From positions 76,702-140,701 of the forward strand of contig JAREIK010002625.1 in NCBI GenBank assembly GCA_029783825.1: 64,000 bases of DNA, written 5' to 3'. This document shows positions 1 to 13,857 of this stretch, in pieces. This DNA comes from Sapria himalayana. Lineage: Eukaryota > Streptophyta > Magnoliopsida > Malpighiales > Rafflesiaceae. The translations under genes and the position numbers were made by a program. The number at the start of each line of letters is the position of its first letter. Within the stretch, counting starts at the first letter, position 1. The notes below the pieces were generated by a model. It searched no databases, was not told the DNA's origin, and saw only the letters and a program-made list of their open reading frames with translations.

Positions 1-1377
1 TAAAAGATATCTTTCACTTCTCTATAAGATCATTCCAATAAGAAGTCTTCTCATTCTTGTTCTTTCATTCTTCATTTTAACAATGTTTTATTCTTCTTTT
101 TTTTAGATATATATATATAATATAATTTTTGTTTTGCTTTATATTTTATCATGTTATTTCATAAATATCATAGTATTATTACTATATATGAAATAAGTTT
201 ATTCTGATATAATTTCAAATAAAATTCTTTTAAGTCTTAGGTACTTTCTTGAAATTATATTATAGGTCATCAAAATATACTTTTATTTTGACAGAAAAAT
301 ATTATAAATATTTTGGAAAAAATAAACTCTTAATAGTACATTAAATTCACTATCAAACAATTATTATCAAATATATTAGATTATCAAAATAATAAGTTAT
401 TTCTGAGATACTAGATAGTTACATATGAGCATTATTCTTTAAAAAATTTAATATTTAATGAAATCACTAATACTTCATATTTCTTTTAAAGATCATACTG
501 ATACTCGTGAGATTGATTATTTAAATTATAGTTTGATATTAACAACCAAAGAATAATAAATTATTATAAATAATTAGATTTTTCTTATAAATAATTGTAT
601 CTCTTAAAAAAAAAAATTATTCCATGATTTTGTGCAAAGATAAATTGTGAGGTCATAAATACTCTAACTTATGAGCTTCTTTGAATTATATATTTGACTA
701 GAGAGAGTGAATTTTTAATTTTATAAAAATTATTCTTTATTATGACAATGATGCAATCATACACAGTTTCCAATGAAATTTTCTATGAAAAAAATAATAT
801 ATATATATATTAAATTTCAATCATCAAAAAATACAAAATAAAATAGGTTGAGTATTATTGTTCATAATTCTATTCAACCTGGGTATACATGATATATTAT
901 ATATTCATATACCAGCTTGATAAGATTCAATGAGGAAAACTGGAAGAAACAGGGCATAATCATTGATTGAAAAAGAATTTTTAAGAAGTCGCATGTACTC
1001 CCGCATATTTATACATGAAGCATTGCATGATGATATCGAAGTGAGTTGTGACGAGGTGATGGGGAATGGAGAGCCAAGAGAATCGAGACAATGATTAGTC
1101 CTATGGTAGTGAGGGATTCATAAGACACGATTAAGAAAACCAGCTTCCAGGCCCTAGGCTCCAGCACCACAATTCAACAATATTTACTTTTTTTTGAATG
1201 AATATGTAAAATAGCTTCAAATGAAAAATATTTAATAAAAAAAACTCAAATACTATTTAAATTTGAAAAAAATAGCATAAATTCTAAAAAATATATCATA
1301 TACAATCTAGAGAGTTTATTGATTATACCACATATCATATACAATATTCATCAAATTTGTTATATAAACATTTAAAT
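1..1377. other. AT-rich DNA, no gene recognised
   Basis: No coding region is supported here; all frames are short and interrupted. A less AT-rich island at about 880-1180 stands out from its surroundings and could be a decayed exon or transposon piece, but no family was recognised in any frame. Given its position it may be the interior of the reverse-oriented CACTA element whose terminus lies at 2388. Confidence 0.4.
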
Positions 1378-1580
1378 ATGTTTAAAAAAATAATAAATAA
1401 AAATAAAATAATAAAAATAATAAAAATAATAAAAATAATAAAAATAATAAAAATATAAAAAAAATAAAAAAAAATAAAAAATAAAAAAAATAAAAAAATA
1501 AAAAATAAAAAAAATAAAAATAAAAAATAAAAAAATAAAAAAATAAAAAAATAAAAATAAAAATAAAAAAAAATAAAAAT
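1378..1580. repeat. A-rich AAAAT/AAT microsatellite
   Basis: About 200 bases consist almost only of A with single T residues, in units such as AATAAAA and AATAAT. This is a degenerate low-complexity tract. It sits where the internal module of other CACTA copies (elements B and C) has an A-rich TATAAATAAATAATTTA stretch, so it may be an expansion of that stretch. Confidence 0.8.
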
Positions 1581-2388
1581 TATTTATTTATAATAATGAT
1601 GAAAAGAAGTTATTCAAGTATTCAAGCTAGTATATTCATATTTATTCAAGCTATATATTCATATTTATTAATATACCTCTAATGATATTGATAAGGAGAA
1701 GTTATTCAAACTATATATTCATATTTATTTAATATACCTTGAAATAAGTCTTTATTAATATAAAAAAATTTATTTGTCTTTATTAATATAAATTTTTATT
1801 CGTATTTATATTTATTTGAAATTATTTATTTATAATATCCTATTTTTATTATTATATGAGGAGAAGGTGTCTTTCAAGGATCGCTCAATCATAGACCATG
1901 ACAAACCTTTAAATAAAAATTAAATAAAATATTAAAACAAATAATAAATTATAAAAAATTAAATCGGTATAGGTTAGCGATGAAAATTATACCCAGAGTA
2001 CAAATAACTAGGGGAACATCCCTAGCTAAATGCATATATTTTGTGAAAATAGCATTAAGAAATAATCACTTGCTATTAAATATAAAATCATAAAAAAAAT
2101 TTTAAGATAATTATTTGGCGATGCTTTTGTTTCGATATAATATCTGGGAATATTCCGTTGCTAATTCCGTTGCTAAAATTATTAGCATTCTTTGCAAAAG
2201 AAATCTAGGATAATATTAGCTAAGGAAATTTTTCAATCAAAAATTTCAATATCTAATCTATCACAAATTTTTAATTCAATGTAAAATCTAACATCTCTTG
2301 CTATTCCCTAACTAAACCCCAGCAAATTAGTTAGAGATTATTTTCCTAGCTAAATTACTATAGCTAAATAAGTCCATTTTCTTTAGTG
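1581..2388 (-). mobile_element. CACTA-like element 0, left end (reverse, partial)
   Basis: Read on the minus strand from 2388 the sequence begins CACTAAAGAAAATG, a diverged form of the CACTACAAGAAAAT terminus seen at 7467 and 26051. It continues with TTTAGCTA motifs and the TAGCTAGGGA-type subterminal repeats. Further in (about 1857-1905) is the reverse complement of a block shared with elements B, C and D (motif GGTCTATAGATGAGCAATCC, here diverged). The terminus touches the TATC array directly. The interior end is not defined. It is non-coding and probably old. Confidence 0.65.
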
Positions 2389-4399
2389 ATCTATCTATCT
2401 ATTTATTTATCTTTCTATCTATCTGTCTATTTATTTATCTGTCTATCTAGCTATTTTCCTATATGGCTATAAGTATATATGTCTATCTATCTATCTATCT
2501 ATCTATATATCAATGTGTCTATCTATTTATCTATGTATTTGTCTATCTATCTATCTGTCTGTCTGTCTACATGTCTATCTATCTATCTGTCTGTCTGTCT
2601 ACATGTCTATCTATCAATCTATTTATCTATCTAGCTATCTATGTATTTGTCTATATGTCTATTTGTATTCTCTCTATCTATCTATCTTATCTATCTATCT
2701 ATCTGTCTGTCTGTCTATCTGTCTATTTATCTTTCTATCTAACTGTCTATATGTCTATCTATATATTTGTATATCTAATATTTGTTTATCTATTTATCTA
2801 TCTATCTATTTATTTATTTATCTTTCTATTTATCTGTCTGTATGTCTGTCTGTCTATCTGTATATATGTCTATCTCTCTATCTATCTATATGCATATCTA
2901 TCTAAGTGTCTATCTATCTATCTCTATATCTATCTATCTTTCTATCTATTTGTCAATTTATCTATCTACATTTCAGAAGATTTGTCTATCTATCTATCTC
3001 TATCTATCTGTCTATCTATCTATCTATGTATCTATGTATGTATCTAAATATCTATCTATTGATCTATCTATCTATCTTTATATCAAATTATCTATCAGTC
3101 GATCTATCTATCTATCTATATATTTGTCTATCTGTCTATATATTTAAATGTCTAACTGCCTATATGTCTATCTATCTATCTACCATCTACCTATCTGTCT
3201 ATCTGCCTATCTACCTATCTATCTATCTATCAATCTTTCTATCTAACTGTCTACCTATGTATCTATATATCTGTCTATCAATCTATATATCTATTTATTT
3301 ATTTATCTATCTATCTATTTATTTATCTATCTGTATGTCTATCTATAAATCTATCTTTATGTCTATCAAACCAAATGTTTGCCTATTTATCTATAAATCT
3401 ATTTGTCTTTATGTCTATCCATCTAGTTGTTTATCAATCTATTAAGATATCTATCGATCTATTTCTTATCTATCTATTTGCCTATCTGTCTATCTTTCTA
3501 TCAATCTATCAATCTATTTGTCTATCTGTCAATCTATGTATCTCTCAATCTATCTATGTGACAATCAATCAATCTGTCTATTTATCTATCTATCTGTCTA
3601 TCTATATATCTATATATACATCTCTTTCTCTATATATCTGTCTATGTGTCTATCTGTATATCTATCAATATATCTATCTATTTATTTATCTATTTGTCCA
3701 TCTTTCTATTTGTTTATCTGTCTATCTGCCTATTTGCCTTTCTATTTATAAGTCTATATGTCTATCTTTATATTTGTCTATCTATCTATATGGCTATTTG
3801 GTTATCTAGTTATCTATCTATCTAACTATCTAGCTAGCTGGTCATCTATCTATCTATCTATCTATCTATCTACATGTCTATCTATCTATTTATATCTCTA
3901 TCTATCTTTCTATATGTGTATCTATCAATCTATCTACCTATCTATATATTAATATATTTATCAATATGCCTAGCTGTCTATCACACTTTTTTCTATCTAT
4001 TTATCTATCTACATGTCTTTCTATTTATTTGTCTACCTATTTATTTATTTATCTATCTATCTATCTATATGTTGCTATTGTCTATTTGTCTATTTGTCTA
4101 TTTATCTATCTATATATCTTTTTATCTGTCTAACTGTTAATCTGTTTATCTGCCTATATTTCTATTTGCATATATGCATATATGCAAGTCTACCTTTCTC
4201 CCTTTCTGTCTAATTGCGTATCTATCTATCTATCTATATGTTTATCTATCATTTGTCTATCTACCTATCTGTCTATATGTCTACATGTCTACCTGTCTAT
4301 CCATCTATCTATTATATGTCTACCTATCTATCTATTGTTTATCTATCTATTTGTCTATCTGTTTATCAATTTATCTATATATCTATCTATCTATATGTA

Positions 4400-4430
<31 letters not shown>

Positions 4431-7400
4431 ATGTCTATTTTTTTATCTACTTATCGATCTATTTACTTATATGCCTATCTGCTTATCTACTTATCTGTCT
4501 TTCTATCAATCAGTGAATCTGTCAATCTATATATCTAACTATCTGTCTATATGTCTTTCTGTCTATCTGTTTATCTATCTATCTAACTATCTTCCTATCT
4601 ATCTATATTCCTATCTATCTATCTATTTTTCTATCTATAAATTTGTCTATCTCTCTATCTATCTATCTATATATATGTCTATATGTCTATATATCTATCT
4701 TTGTATCAGTCTATCTGTTTATCTATCTATCTATCTATTTATCTATCTTTGTATTTGTTGCTTGTCTATATATCTCTCTATCTGTCTGTCTATCTATATA
4801 TTTTTATATCTATCAGTCTATCAATCTATATGTATATCTGTCTATCTATCTTTCTATCTTCATATCAACCTATCTATCTATCTATCTATACATCTATCTA
4901 ACTATAAATCTATCTATATGTCTGTCTATCTATCTATCTATCTATCTATGTATATGTCTATCTATCTAATTGTATATATATATATATATCTATCTATCTA
5001 TCTATTTTTGTGACTATCTTTTTATCTATCTATAAATCAATCAATATATATATATATATATATATATGTCTATATATCTATCTATTTGTCTATGTGTCTA
5101 TATGTCTATCTATCAATCTGCTTATCTGTATATCTATGAATCAGTCTATTTATATATCTAACTATCTATCTATTTATCTAGCTATCTATTTGTCTATTTA
5201 TCTATCTATTATCTATCTATCTATCTCTATATATCTATTGTATACCTATTTATCTATCTATCTATTTAACTATCTAAAGATTTATCTATCTGTCAATTCT
5301 ATCTATCTAGCTTTCTATCCATCTTTCTATCTATCTATATATCTACCTATTTATCTATCTTTTTGTTTATCTATCTATCTATCTATCTGTATATATGTAT
5401 ATCTATTGATCTATCTATCTATCTATATATCTATCTATCTATTTGTCTATTTGTCTATCTATCTATCTATTTGTCTATCTAGTCTATCGATCTATCTATC
5501 TATCTATTTATCTATCTATCTACCTACTAATCTATCTGCCTATGTCCCTATCTGCCTATCTATTTATCTTCCTATCCATTTATATATCTATCTATCTATC
5601 TGCCCATCTATCTATCTATTTATCTATCTAGTTATCTGTTTATCTATCTATCTATCTATCTGTCTATCTATCTATTTTTCTATCTGTCTATCTATAAATC
5701 TATCTTTATGTCTATCATTCTATCAATCTATCTTACTGTGTATATGTCTAGTTGTTTATCAATATAACTATCTATCTATCTATCTATATATCTATCTATG
5801 TATATATCTTTCGGTATTTCTAGTTTTCTTTCTTTCTATATGTCTAACTATCAATCTATATATCTATCTATGTATCTATCTATCTGTATGTCTAACTGTC
5901 TATCTGTCTATCAATCTATCTATATATCTATCTATATGTCTTTTTGTCTATATGTCTATCTGTGTATCAGTCAATCAATTAATCTATCTATTTGTCTATC
6001 TATTTATCTATTTGTCTATATGTCTATATGTATATCTGAATATCAATTTATTTTGCAATTTATATATCTGTTTATTTATCTATCTGTCTATTTGTCTATT
6101 TTTCTTTCTATCTATCATTATATCTATGTATAAATCTTTTTGTCTATTTGTTATTATGTGTATCTGTCAATCTGTCTATCTATCAATCTGTGTATATATA
6201 TATATATATATCTTTATATCTATCTGTCTGTCTAACTCTCTCTCTATTATCTATGTGTCTATCTATCTATCAATATATCTATCTATCTATTTGTCTATTT
6301 GTTTATCTTTCGATTTGTCTATCTCTTAATTTATCTATGTATATATCTACCTATTTGCATATCTATTTATATGTCTATATGTCTGTCTATCTATTTGTCT
6401 ATCTATCTATTTGTCTATCTATATGACTATATGGCTATCTGGTTATCTGTCTATCTAACTATTCATCCATCTGGTTATCTATCTTTCTATCTTTTTGTCA
6501 ATCTATCTATCTCTCTATCCCTCTATCTATCTATTTGTCTATATGTCTATCTATCTATCTATCTATATATTTATTTGAATTGTTATGGGTATATCTATCT
6601 ATCTGTCTTTTGTCTATATATCTATCTACCTGTCTATCTATTTATCTATTTATTTATCAATTTATACATCTATCTATTTTTCTAGTTGTCTAGCTGTCTA
6701 TATATCTATCTATATATCTTTCTATTAGTATTTCTATCAATCTGATTATCTCCATATATTTCTATTTGCCAATATGCCTATATGCATATATACCTTTCTA
6801 CCTATTTGTTTATATGCATATCTATCTATCTTTTTATCTCTTTATCAGTATATATGTCTATCTGTCATTAATATTAGTTTATTTGTCTATATGTCTACAT
6901 GTCTATCTATCTCTATATCTATCTATATGTCTATTTGTTTATCTGTATATCTATCAATCTATATATAAATCTATCTGTCTATCTGTGTATCTATCTATTT
7001 GTCTATCTATCTATATGCCTATCTATTTATCTATATATTTATTTTCCTATCTATTTATCTATCTGTTTATCTGCCTATCTATCTATTTACCTATATGCCT
7101 TTCTGCCAATCTGCCAATCTGTCTATTTACCTATATGCCTTTTTGCCTATCTGCCTATCTGTCTTTCTATCATTCTAACAATTTATCAATCTATCAATCT
7201 ATCAATCTGTCAATCTGTCAATCTCTCAATCTCTCAATTTATCAATCTGTCAATCTGTCAATATGTCAATCTATCAATCTGTCAATATGTATATCAAAAT
7301 ATCTATCTATCGGGCTATCTGTCTATCTATTTATCTATCTATCTACCTATCTTCCTATATATCGATCTGCCTATCTAACTATTTGTCTATTTGATTATCT

Positions 7401-7466
7401 ATCTATTTGTCCATTTATCTATTTATCTATCTATCTGTCTATATGTCTATCTGTTTATTTATCTAT
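2389..7466 (+). repeat. TATC tetranucleotide array 1 (5.1 kb)
   Basis: This is a near-continuous array of 4-base units TATC with frequent TGTC, TTTC, TATT and CAAT variants. No other sequence interrupts it for long. Near its end (about 7170-7270) is a sub-block rich in ATCAATCTGTCA units. A motif ATAAATCTATCTTTATGTC occurs at about 3350 and 5692, so longer internal units exist. Both ends are CACTA left termini pointing away from the array (element 0 reverse, element A forward). All three + frames stay open because TATC repeats contain no stop; these are not genes. Confidence 0.95.
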
Positions 7467-8000
7467 CACTACAAGAAAATATCAATTTAACTATGAGATT
7501 TTAGCTATGGATCAATCCATAGATAAATTGTAAGGGATTAGCTAAGTAATAGCAAGGGATTGATAATATTTTATAAAAAAATAACAATGGACTAGCGACA
7601 GATTAGCAAGAAATATTTATTTGAAAATTTTGCTAAATAAAGTGGGGTATATAACGACGGATTTAGTGATGGTAAATTTTCGTACTTTCTCTCAAGAAAA
7701 GCGGGAATTTTAGCGATGGATTTTGTGACGGAATATCCATTACTAATAAAATCCTTGGTTTCGCGACGGATTTAGCGACTAATTTTTCCTTGCTAATAAA
7801 ATCTTTGATTTAACGATAGATTTTCCCTTGATGATAAAATCCTTGATTTAGCAACAGATTTTCCTTGTTAATAAAATCCTTGATTTTGTGATGGATTTAG
7901 CGACAGATTTTCCCTTGCTAATAAAATCTTTGATTTAGCGATTGATTTAGTGACAAAATTTCCCTTGCTAATAGAATCCTTAATTAAGCGATGGACTTAC
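7467..8000 (+). repeat. CACTA left terminus and subterminal repeats (element A)
   Basis: After the terminal CACTACAAGAAAATATC the block holds many copies of a 10-14 base motif, variously TTTAGCGACGGATT, TTAGCGATGGA and TTTTCCCTTGCTAATAAAATC, in both orientations. In CACTA elements such subterminal repeats are the usual binding sites of the TNPA/TNP1-type protein. That role is assigned here by family, not shown. The motif density drops abruptly near 8000. Confidence 0.75.
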
Positions 8001-10679
8001 TTTTTAAGTCGACCATCCTTATATATATTCATGTTGTTTTCATCTTTTTCATTTTTTCAATAGAAATGTTGATTTGGTAGTAAATTGATGCCAGTGCATG
8101 CCATTATGAAAATTGGATGTGCATTGATCAGATCACTTGGAGTGATGTATAATGGTGTGTTGCTTATAAATTTGTGTATCTCATTGTTCACCTTGGTCGC
8201 CATTGAGAGTAGCAATCTGAGCCTTGGTCATACATATACTATTCTCTTGTTTTGTTCTATATTACTAGATGTTTTCTAGTTCATCCTATTCTCACATGAA
8301 ATTTGGTAATCTTTGCTTTCATTTTTATTGGTGATAGTTACCTGGCTTTAATTCCTCAATGATCTTTTGCAAAATTTTCTTGCAACTCCATCAATTCATG
8401 CATTGTGCTTTATATAGTCACCTTACATGAACAAAATAGCAGTGATAATTATCTTTAAGTCATTATTGGTTAATTTTGTGAATAAACAAAGATACTTTTT
8501 CATGTTTGGTGGGCTTAATAAGTAAATACTTTCTAACCTTTGTTTGCCGATTGCATACTCATTGTTTTTTTTAATTTTAGGAAAGAAAAATCTCAAAAAA
8601 TATATCACATTTTTGATACTATCATATAATTGAGAAATATATTCTTTTCACTATATTTCTTATTTTTTCAATAATTTTCAATAATTTTTAATATTTTGCT
8701 TAAAGATATGCCTAGTGAGCTTCCTAATAATGGAATACAAGTCATTCTAAAAATTAAATTATATTTTCATTATTTAGCCAAATAATTCACAAATAAAAGC
8801 TAAAAAAATTTAAAATATAAGAAATGTGAAAAGGTATGAAGGAACAAACATCAATGCTATCATACTTTTATTATGACGACAACAATGTTGGTGACTATAG
8901 TTATATAGAAGGATCTAGACTTAAAAAGAAAAGAAAATAAAAATTAAATATCACTAACATGATTGTTGGGTCATGAGTCTTCAATTATCCTCTAGTATGT
9001 AGTGAAAGTAGATAGATATTCATTAAAATATTTAGATCATGAGAAAGTCTCTTGTGATCATAGAAAAAAGGTGAGTCTTTTTTATAAAATCATTATGAAA
9101 TAAGTGAATATAGTCTATAATAATTTTTAAGTAGGCCAGGTAATATGATTGACAATACGTATGTGTAAGAAAGTTCATTACAACTCTCATTATGACCTCA
9201 AATTTTATTAGTTTGTTTTTTTTCTTTTCATGATAGAACAATGTCAATTTGACTATTTAATGTTTTCTCATGATGCTCGTGCATTTTTTTTCCAATTGGA
9301 GGATTATTATCTTCATCTATTAATCTTAAATCTAATAATTAAAAACTAGTAAAGTGATATATAAAAGTTGCTACAACTTAAGTCTTCTTATAAAGGGCTG
9401 AAGAAGTAAGTGCTCAATCACTTGTTACATGAGATCATATATTGTCTGCATTTGACAATTAACTCTTCTTGATTATCAATGACTAATAACTATGATAATA
9501 AATAGTTAAGTTTTCATTGATTAGTTGATTAAAGGCTAATCGAAGTCAATCTGAATAGGTAATAACAACTAATTATTACTGAGTAATCATATAGAATTTA
9601 TAGTGAAAACTTATCAGCTGATAAGTATTAACATCATTATTTGGTCAATCATTCGAAAAATTTCTCAAAAATATATAGACTTGACTTCAAATATTTATAT
9701 TATTTTAGAAAAAGATGACCATAAGATAAGTTCACTTTTAATATTAAGTTGATCATTTGTAATAATTACTACCACGGATAGAGTAATGTTGTTGAGATAC
9801 TATAATTTTGATTTGATATCTTTTTTAATTATTATATTTTAATACAAAAAGATACAAAAATCAATTAGTCTTACTATGCTTTAATATGAATAAAAAAAAC
9901 TTAAAAATTGTGTATAAAATAAAATGAATGATAAAACTTAATTAAACTATTCATGTTGTACATATATTTTCATATAGTCTAATTGCTTTACTATATAAAC
10001 TATTATCTGACCTAATATCCAAAAAATTATACTCAAACTTGGACCAACCTAGATCATGCCAGGCCATTGAGATGGTTCATATACATATATTTTATGTCTC
10101 AGTTGCTTGGCCTGACCCGGTCTTGCTCCATTGTAGTAGGGCAAAATTATTTTTAATAAAATTGTGTCGCGCTAATCATAACCATTTATTTTTGTTCTAG
10201 GTGACAATCCTAATCAATAACAACCATGCAGGGGCCCTATTTTAGGGACATGGGTTTAGTTGGCTTTGTTTGCCTATAGTTTTGAGTAGGTAATACTTGA
10301 CATGATTATTTCATCTTAGATGACTTTAATTATTAGATCATTATAGATTAAATTACACAATTCATTGATTTGAAGACTTTTTAGAGTAATTGCTTATAAT
10401 AATATTTTGTATTTTATCTTTATTATTGATTTATATAATATTAGTGTTTTTTTGGTACATTTTTATAAAATAATAAAGAATTATTTTCATTAATATTATA
10501 GAGATCTACGATTGAATATGTAGAAATCAAAGAGAAGAAGAATATTCATGTTACGTAATATGAAAAATACATATAAACAATACTTTTATATAATAGATAA
10601 ATGTACTGACGTATTCTATATGTTGTGAGTTTTCATGAACATAACATAACAAAAAAAATAATAATGTAATAAGCTAAAA
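8001..10679. other. AT-rich interior of element A, no gene recognised
   Basis: Only short interrupted frames occur. The block at 8090-8280 is less AT-rich than its surroundings and could be a decayed exon on either strand, but no family was recognised. Around 10030-10160 there is a GC-richer patch with CATGCCAGGCC and GGCCTGACCCGG. This resembles the terminal regions of the hAT family at 60.9-62.9 kb, but there is too little of it to call. Confidence 0.35.
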
Positions 10680-11475
10680 TAGAGGTGGCAAATAGGTCAT
10701 GCTAGGCCAACATGATCAATTTTTCTGAGGCTCAACTTGACTACAATGTGGTGTCGAGCACATCATGCTTTTTAGCATGGGACATATCGTGTTAGCTCTA
10801 CAACAAACAAAGGTGTCTAGCACGGCTCGTTGTCCTGGGGTAGAATGGGACTCGTTAGATTGGTTTTGGCTCAGGTTAAAAATTAACATGTGGCTAACTC
10901 ATGCGAGCTTGTTCTTGTTTTGACTGGAATCTATTCTCTCACCTCTTGGCTACTTCTTATATCTATATATATTTATTTTAGAATTAAAAAAATAAAAATA
11001 ATATTATAAAAAATTTATAATTTATAAAATTTAAACCAAACTATATATGATTGTCAAAGTAAAAAAGTATATTAGAAATATATACAAGTCTAAAAATGAA
11101 AATATATGCTTATAAAAAAAACAATAAAATGATTATAAAATAAAATATATGATAGGGTAGAGTTAGTGTTATAATATCACTTGGTTTGGTTTGAATTATC
11201 ACATCTATAAGTTTTGGTTTCATTATTTTTGTATATGTTTTTAGATTCTATCTTAAAGACTCATTCATGCTTTCTCCAAATTATTTAAGCATGATATAGA
11301 TTCAATAATATTTGATTATACCCCGGTCTTTCTATCTAAAATTATATTCATAATAGAAAAACTTTGATGCTATACTAGATATCTGAGGAATTAGCATATC
11401 ATGTTCAAATATCATCTAAGATAATAGGAAAAAAGTGTATTTGTATAATCTTTACCTATTCAATTTATTAATTTT
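10680..11475 (-). mobile_element. hAT element 3' end with decayed transposase tail
   Basis: The terminus TAGAGGTGGCAAATAGG at 10680 is typical of plant hAT elements and matches the termini at 61129 (inverted) and 62728. It is followed by a GC-richer subterminal stretch to about 10930 and then AT-rich DNA. At about 11300-11470 lies a block alignable by eye with 63560-63690, the minus-strand hAT C-terminal dimerisation domain (LVSSIASDFSFF region), but full of stops and frameshifts. The order terminus, AT-rich 3' region, then transposase tail on the minus strand is the same as in the copy at 62728. It is an old, non-functional copy. Confidence 0.6.
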
Positions 11476-12283
11476 TTTGTTATTATTAGATAAGATGAAA
11501 TAGCAACTAATATTCAAATATCTTAATAACTTATTCCTATTTAGATGACTTTTTTATCATTTTTCTTTAGCTAACTGAAAGAAAGAATTAATCTACAAAT
11601 ATGATATTGATCTCCATACTTTGATAATCACTAAAAATATCATATTTATTTTTATAATATTTAAATAAATTATTTAATTATTCTTAAATTTTATTTTAAA
11701 GTTCTTATAGTCAATTTATGAAAATTGATATAAATTTGATAATATTTTGATCTTAATCCTATGATTTTTATAAGCAATTAAATAGTAAAGAAATAAAATA
11801 AAAGATTAATATTTAAAATATTTTTTTTATTTTAATTGTCTTCAAGAATGAATATTCTTTATATTTGTTAAATATATTATTTATATTGCATATATAACCA
11901 AGTATAATGTATGAACATTTGTAGATGAATTCATATTCATCATATTATAAAAGATAATAATAAATTTTAGAAAGTAAAATCTCATGTCTAGTATGAGTCA
12001 TTGTTTATTATTTTATTAATTTTTTTTCTTAACATAGTCAGATATTTTATAATGATAATTAACACATAATTATAAAATTAGATATGTATGATTTCAATGA
12101 TGCTTGATATCCAGTTGAAATTACTTCTTTTTTATGCCTATAAACTTACATAGTTTATCAACATTTATATTTTATTATATATTCTAATATTTTAATATAT
12201 TTTAATGTGCGAGATTATTTTGTATGTTGTTTTATACTATTAAATTTATTATATGATACATATCTCAAATGTGAAAAATCTCA
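11476..12283. other. AT-rich DNA without recognisable features
   Basis: Homopolymer-rich AT sequence with no sizeable open frame and no recognised motif. It may be further interior of the hAT copy to its left, which would carry the rest of a decayed transposase, but I could not follow one. Confidence 0.4.
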
Positions 12284-12979
12284 CACTACCAGAAAATATC
12301 GAATTAGTTAGCGAATTTTAGCTAGGGATCAATCCCTAGCTAAATTGCATAGGATTAACTAGGGAATAACAAGAGATTTATGATTTTTCTTTGAAAAAAA
12401 ATAGCAACGAATCAGAGAAATTTTTTTTTCGTAAATTCCACTCAAGAAAAGCGAGGAATTTAGTGATGGATTTAGCGACGGATTATCGATGGAAAATTTT
12501 CATAAATTCTCTCAAGAAAATTAGGGATTTTAGCGATGAATTTAGCGATAGATTAGCAACGTAAAATTTTCGTAAATTTCATTCAAGAAAAGTAGGGAAT
12601 TTAGAGACGGATTTAGTGACGGAACATCCCTCGCTAATAAAGCCTAAAATTAGTGTCAAATTTAGCGATAGATTTTTCCTAGCTAATAAAATCATTGATT
12701 TAGTGATGGATTTAGCGACAATTTTTTCCTTTTTAATAAAATTATTAGTTTAGTGATGGATTTAGCGACAGATTTTCCCTTGTTAATAAAATCCTTAATT
12801 TAGCTATGGATTTAGCGACAGATTTTTCCTTAGCTAATAAAATCATTGATTTAGCAACGGATTTAGCGATGGATTTTTTCTAGCTAATAAAACCCATAAT
12901 TTAGCTACGGATTTAGCGGCGAAAAATGCCCATTTAGCTATGGAATTGTCCCTAGCTAAATATGATTTTTCTTGTAGTA
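12284..12979 (+). mobile_element. Small non-autonomous CACTA element (696 bp)
   Basis: It begins CACTACCAGAAAATATCG and ends ATGATTTTTCTTGTAGTA, so both terminal inverted repeats are present. Almost all the sequence between them is subterminal motif, for example TTTAGCGACGGATT, TCCCTAGCTAA and TTTTCCTAGCTAATAAAATC. The left end matches the left ends of elements A and B, and the right end (AATTGTCCCTAGCTAAATAT) matches those at 22701 and 40545. It is therefore an internal-deletion derivative made of the two subterminal regions only. It lies inside element A and has no adjoining TATC array. No clear 3-bp target duplication is visible (TCA left, AAT right). Confidence 0.8.
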
Positions 12980-12984
12980 AATGT

Positions 12985-13509
12985 GTCTTTGTCAGATCCT
13001 ATATTATGTCATACTATTGTTGGGAGCTTAACATATCTTACTATTACTCATCTTGTTATTGTTTATATTGTTCATATAGTTGATTTTTTGCTTTCTCTAT
13101 AAGAAATAATTATCTATTTCTTTATCTTTAATTAAAGCAGAGTATTGTGCTACGACATTTACTAGCATAGAAATTATGTGTGGTTATGTTAGTTATTTGC
13201 ATATATGAGAGTATTGCTTTCTCACTCCATTATTATATATTGTGATTACAATAGTGTTATTCAAATTATTCATAAATTAGTCATTAATGAATGAATCACA
13301 CACATTAAACATGATTGTCACATTACACATTATCAACTCAAGTATGACACCATCACTTTGTTTTTTTTTGTTTTTTTTTCTTCTTTATAGGTTGTAGATT
13401 TCTTTATTAAGTTGTGTTCAAATTTTCATTCTCATTTTCTAGTTGACAAACTATCAATGCATATAATTGGTGCATTATCATTTATAGGTTGTAGATTTGT
13501 TTGAGGGAA
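12985..13509 (+). pseudogene. Ty1/copia pol remnant (RT end and RNase H)
   Basis: At 13016-13100 a frame reads IVGSLTYLTITHLVIVYIVH, like the copia reverse-transcriptase segment around SL(I/T)YLTxTRPDI. From about 13129 come AEYCATTFTS, then YCDYNSVIQIIHKLVINE and THIKHDCHITHYQLKYDTI, which follow the copia RNase H order (AEYxA, YCDNxSA, ExTKHIxIDCHxxR). The frames shift and carry stops. The block ends in TTGAGGGAA, resembling a polypurine tract just before a 3' LTR. The upstream part is absent; the small CACTA element lies immediately 5', possibly marking the break. Confidence 0.7.
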
Positions 13510-13705
13510 TGCTAAATAACCATATATATATATATATATATAGTTATCTGTTAAATATGGACCAAGTATTTGAAGAATTAGTCTTTTGGGTGGTTAATCT
13601 AATTAATATCTCGTATTTAGGAAGTTGAATTACTTCACTTGTATAGTATACATGAATAGATATTTATGTGTAATTAATAAAATCAAATAATTAAATCATA
13701 AATTA
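13510..13705 (+). repeat. Probable copia 3' LTR remnant
   Basis: The sequence follows the polypurine-like TTGAGGGAA and starts TGCTAAATAAC, as an LTR of this class would start with TG. It includes a (TA)n run at about 13525-13545. The outer end is not defined; no second LTR copy was found in the window to compare. Confidence 0.35.
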
Positions 13706-13857
13706 TTATGTTCAATTTTCAATTTTTCACACAAGTCACTTGTGTTGCTAGGCTGACACAGTTTTGAATGTTTTCCCTCCTTAACATTCCACTGAGTTCC
13801 CATTGGTGGAGTGCCAACATTAGTCGAAGCGTATTAATGGATAGGTGACGGGCTAGT

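Noticed and set aside
2389..7466. Telomeric or centromeric satellite
   Set aside because: Units are 4 bases and do not resemble the plant telomere repeat TTTAGGG. No 150-180 bp satellite monomer is visible. Centromere location cannot be judged from sequence alone.
8423..9247. Minus-strand frames of 61 and 71 codons
   Set aside because: They have AT-driven composition (Lys/Asn/Ile/Phe), no domain, and no splice or terminus context.
10030..10160. A further hAT terminus
   Set aside because: Only short GGCC/CATGCCAGGCC similarity to the hAT ends is present and no TAGAGGTG terminus was found, so it was left as a note.
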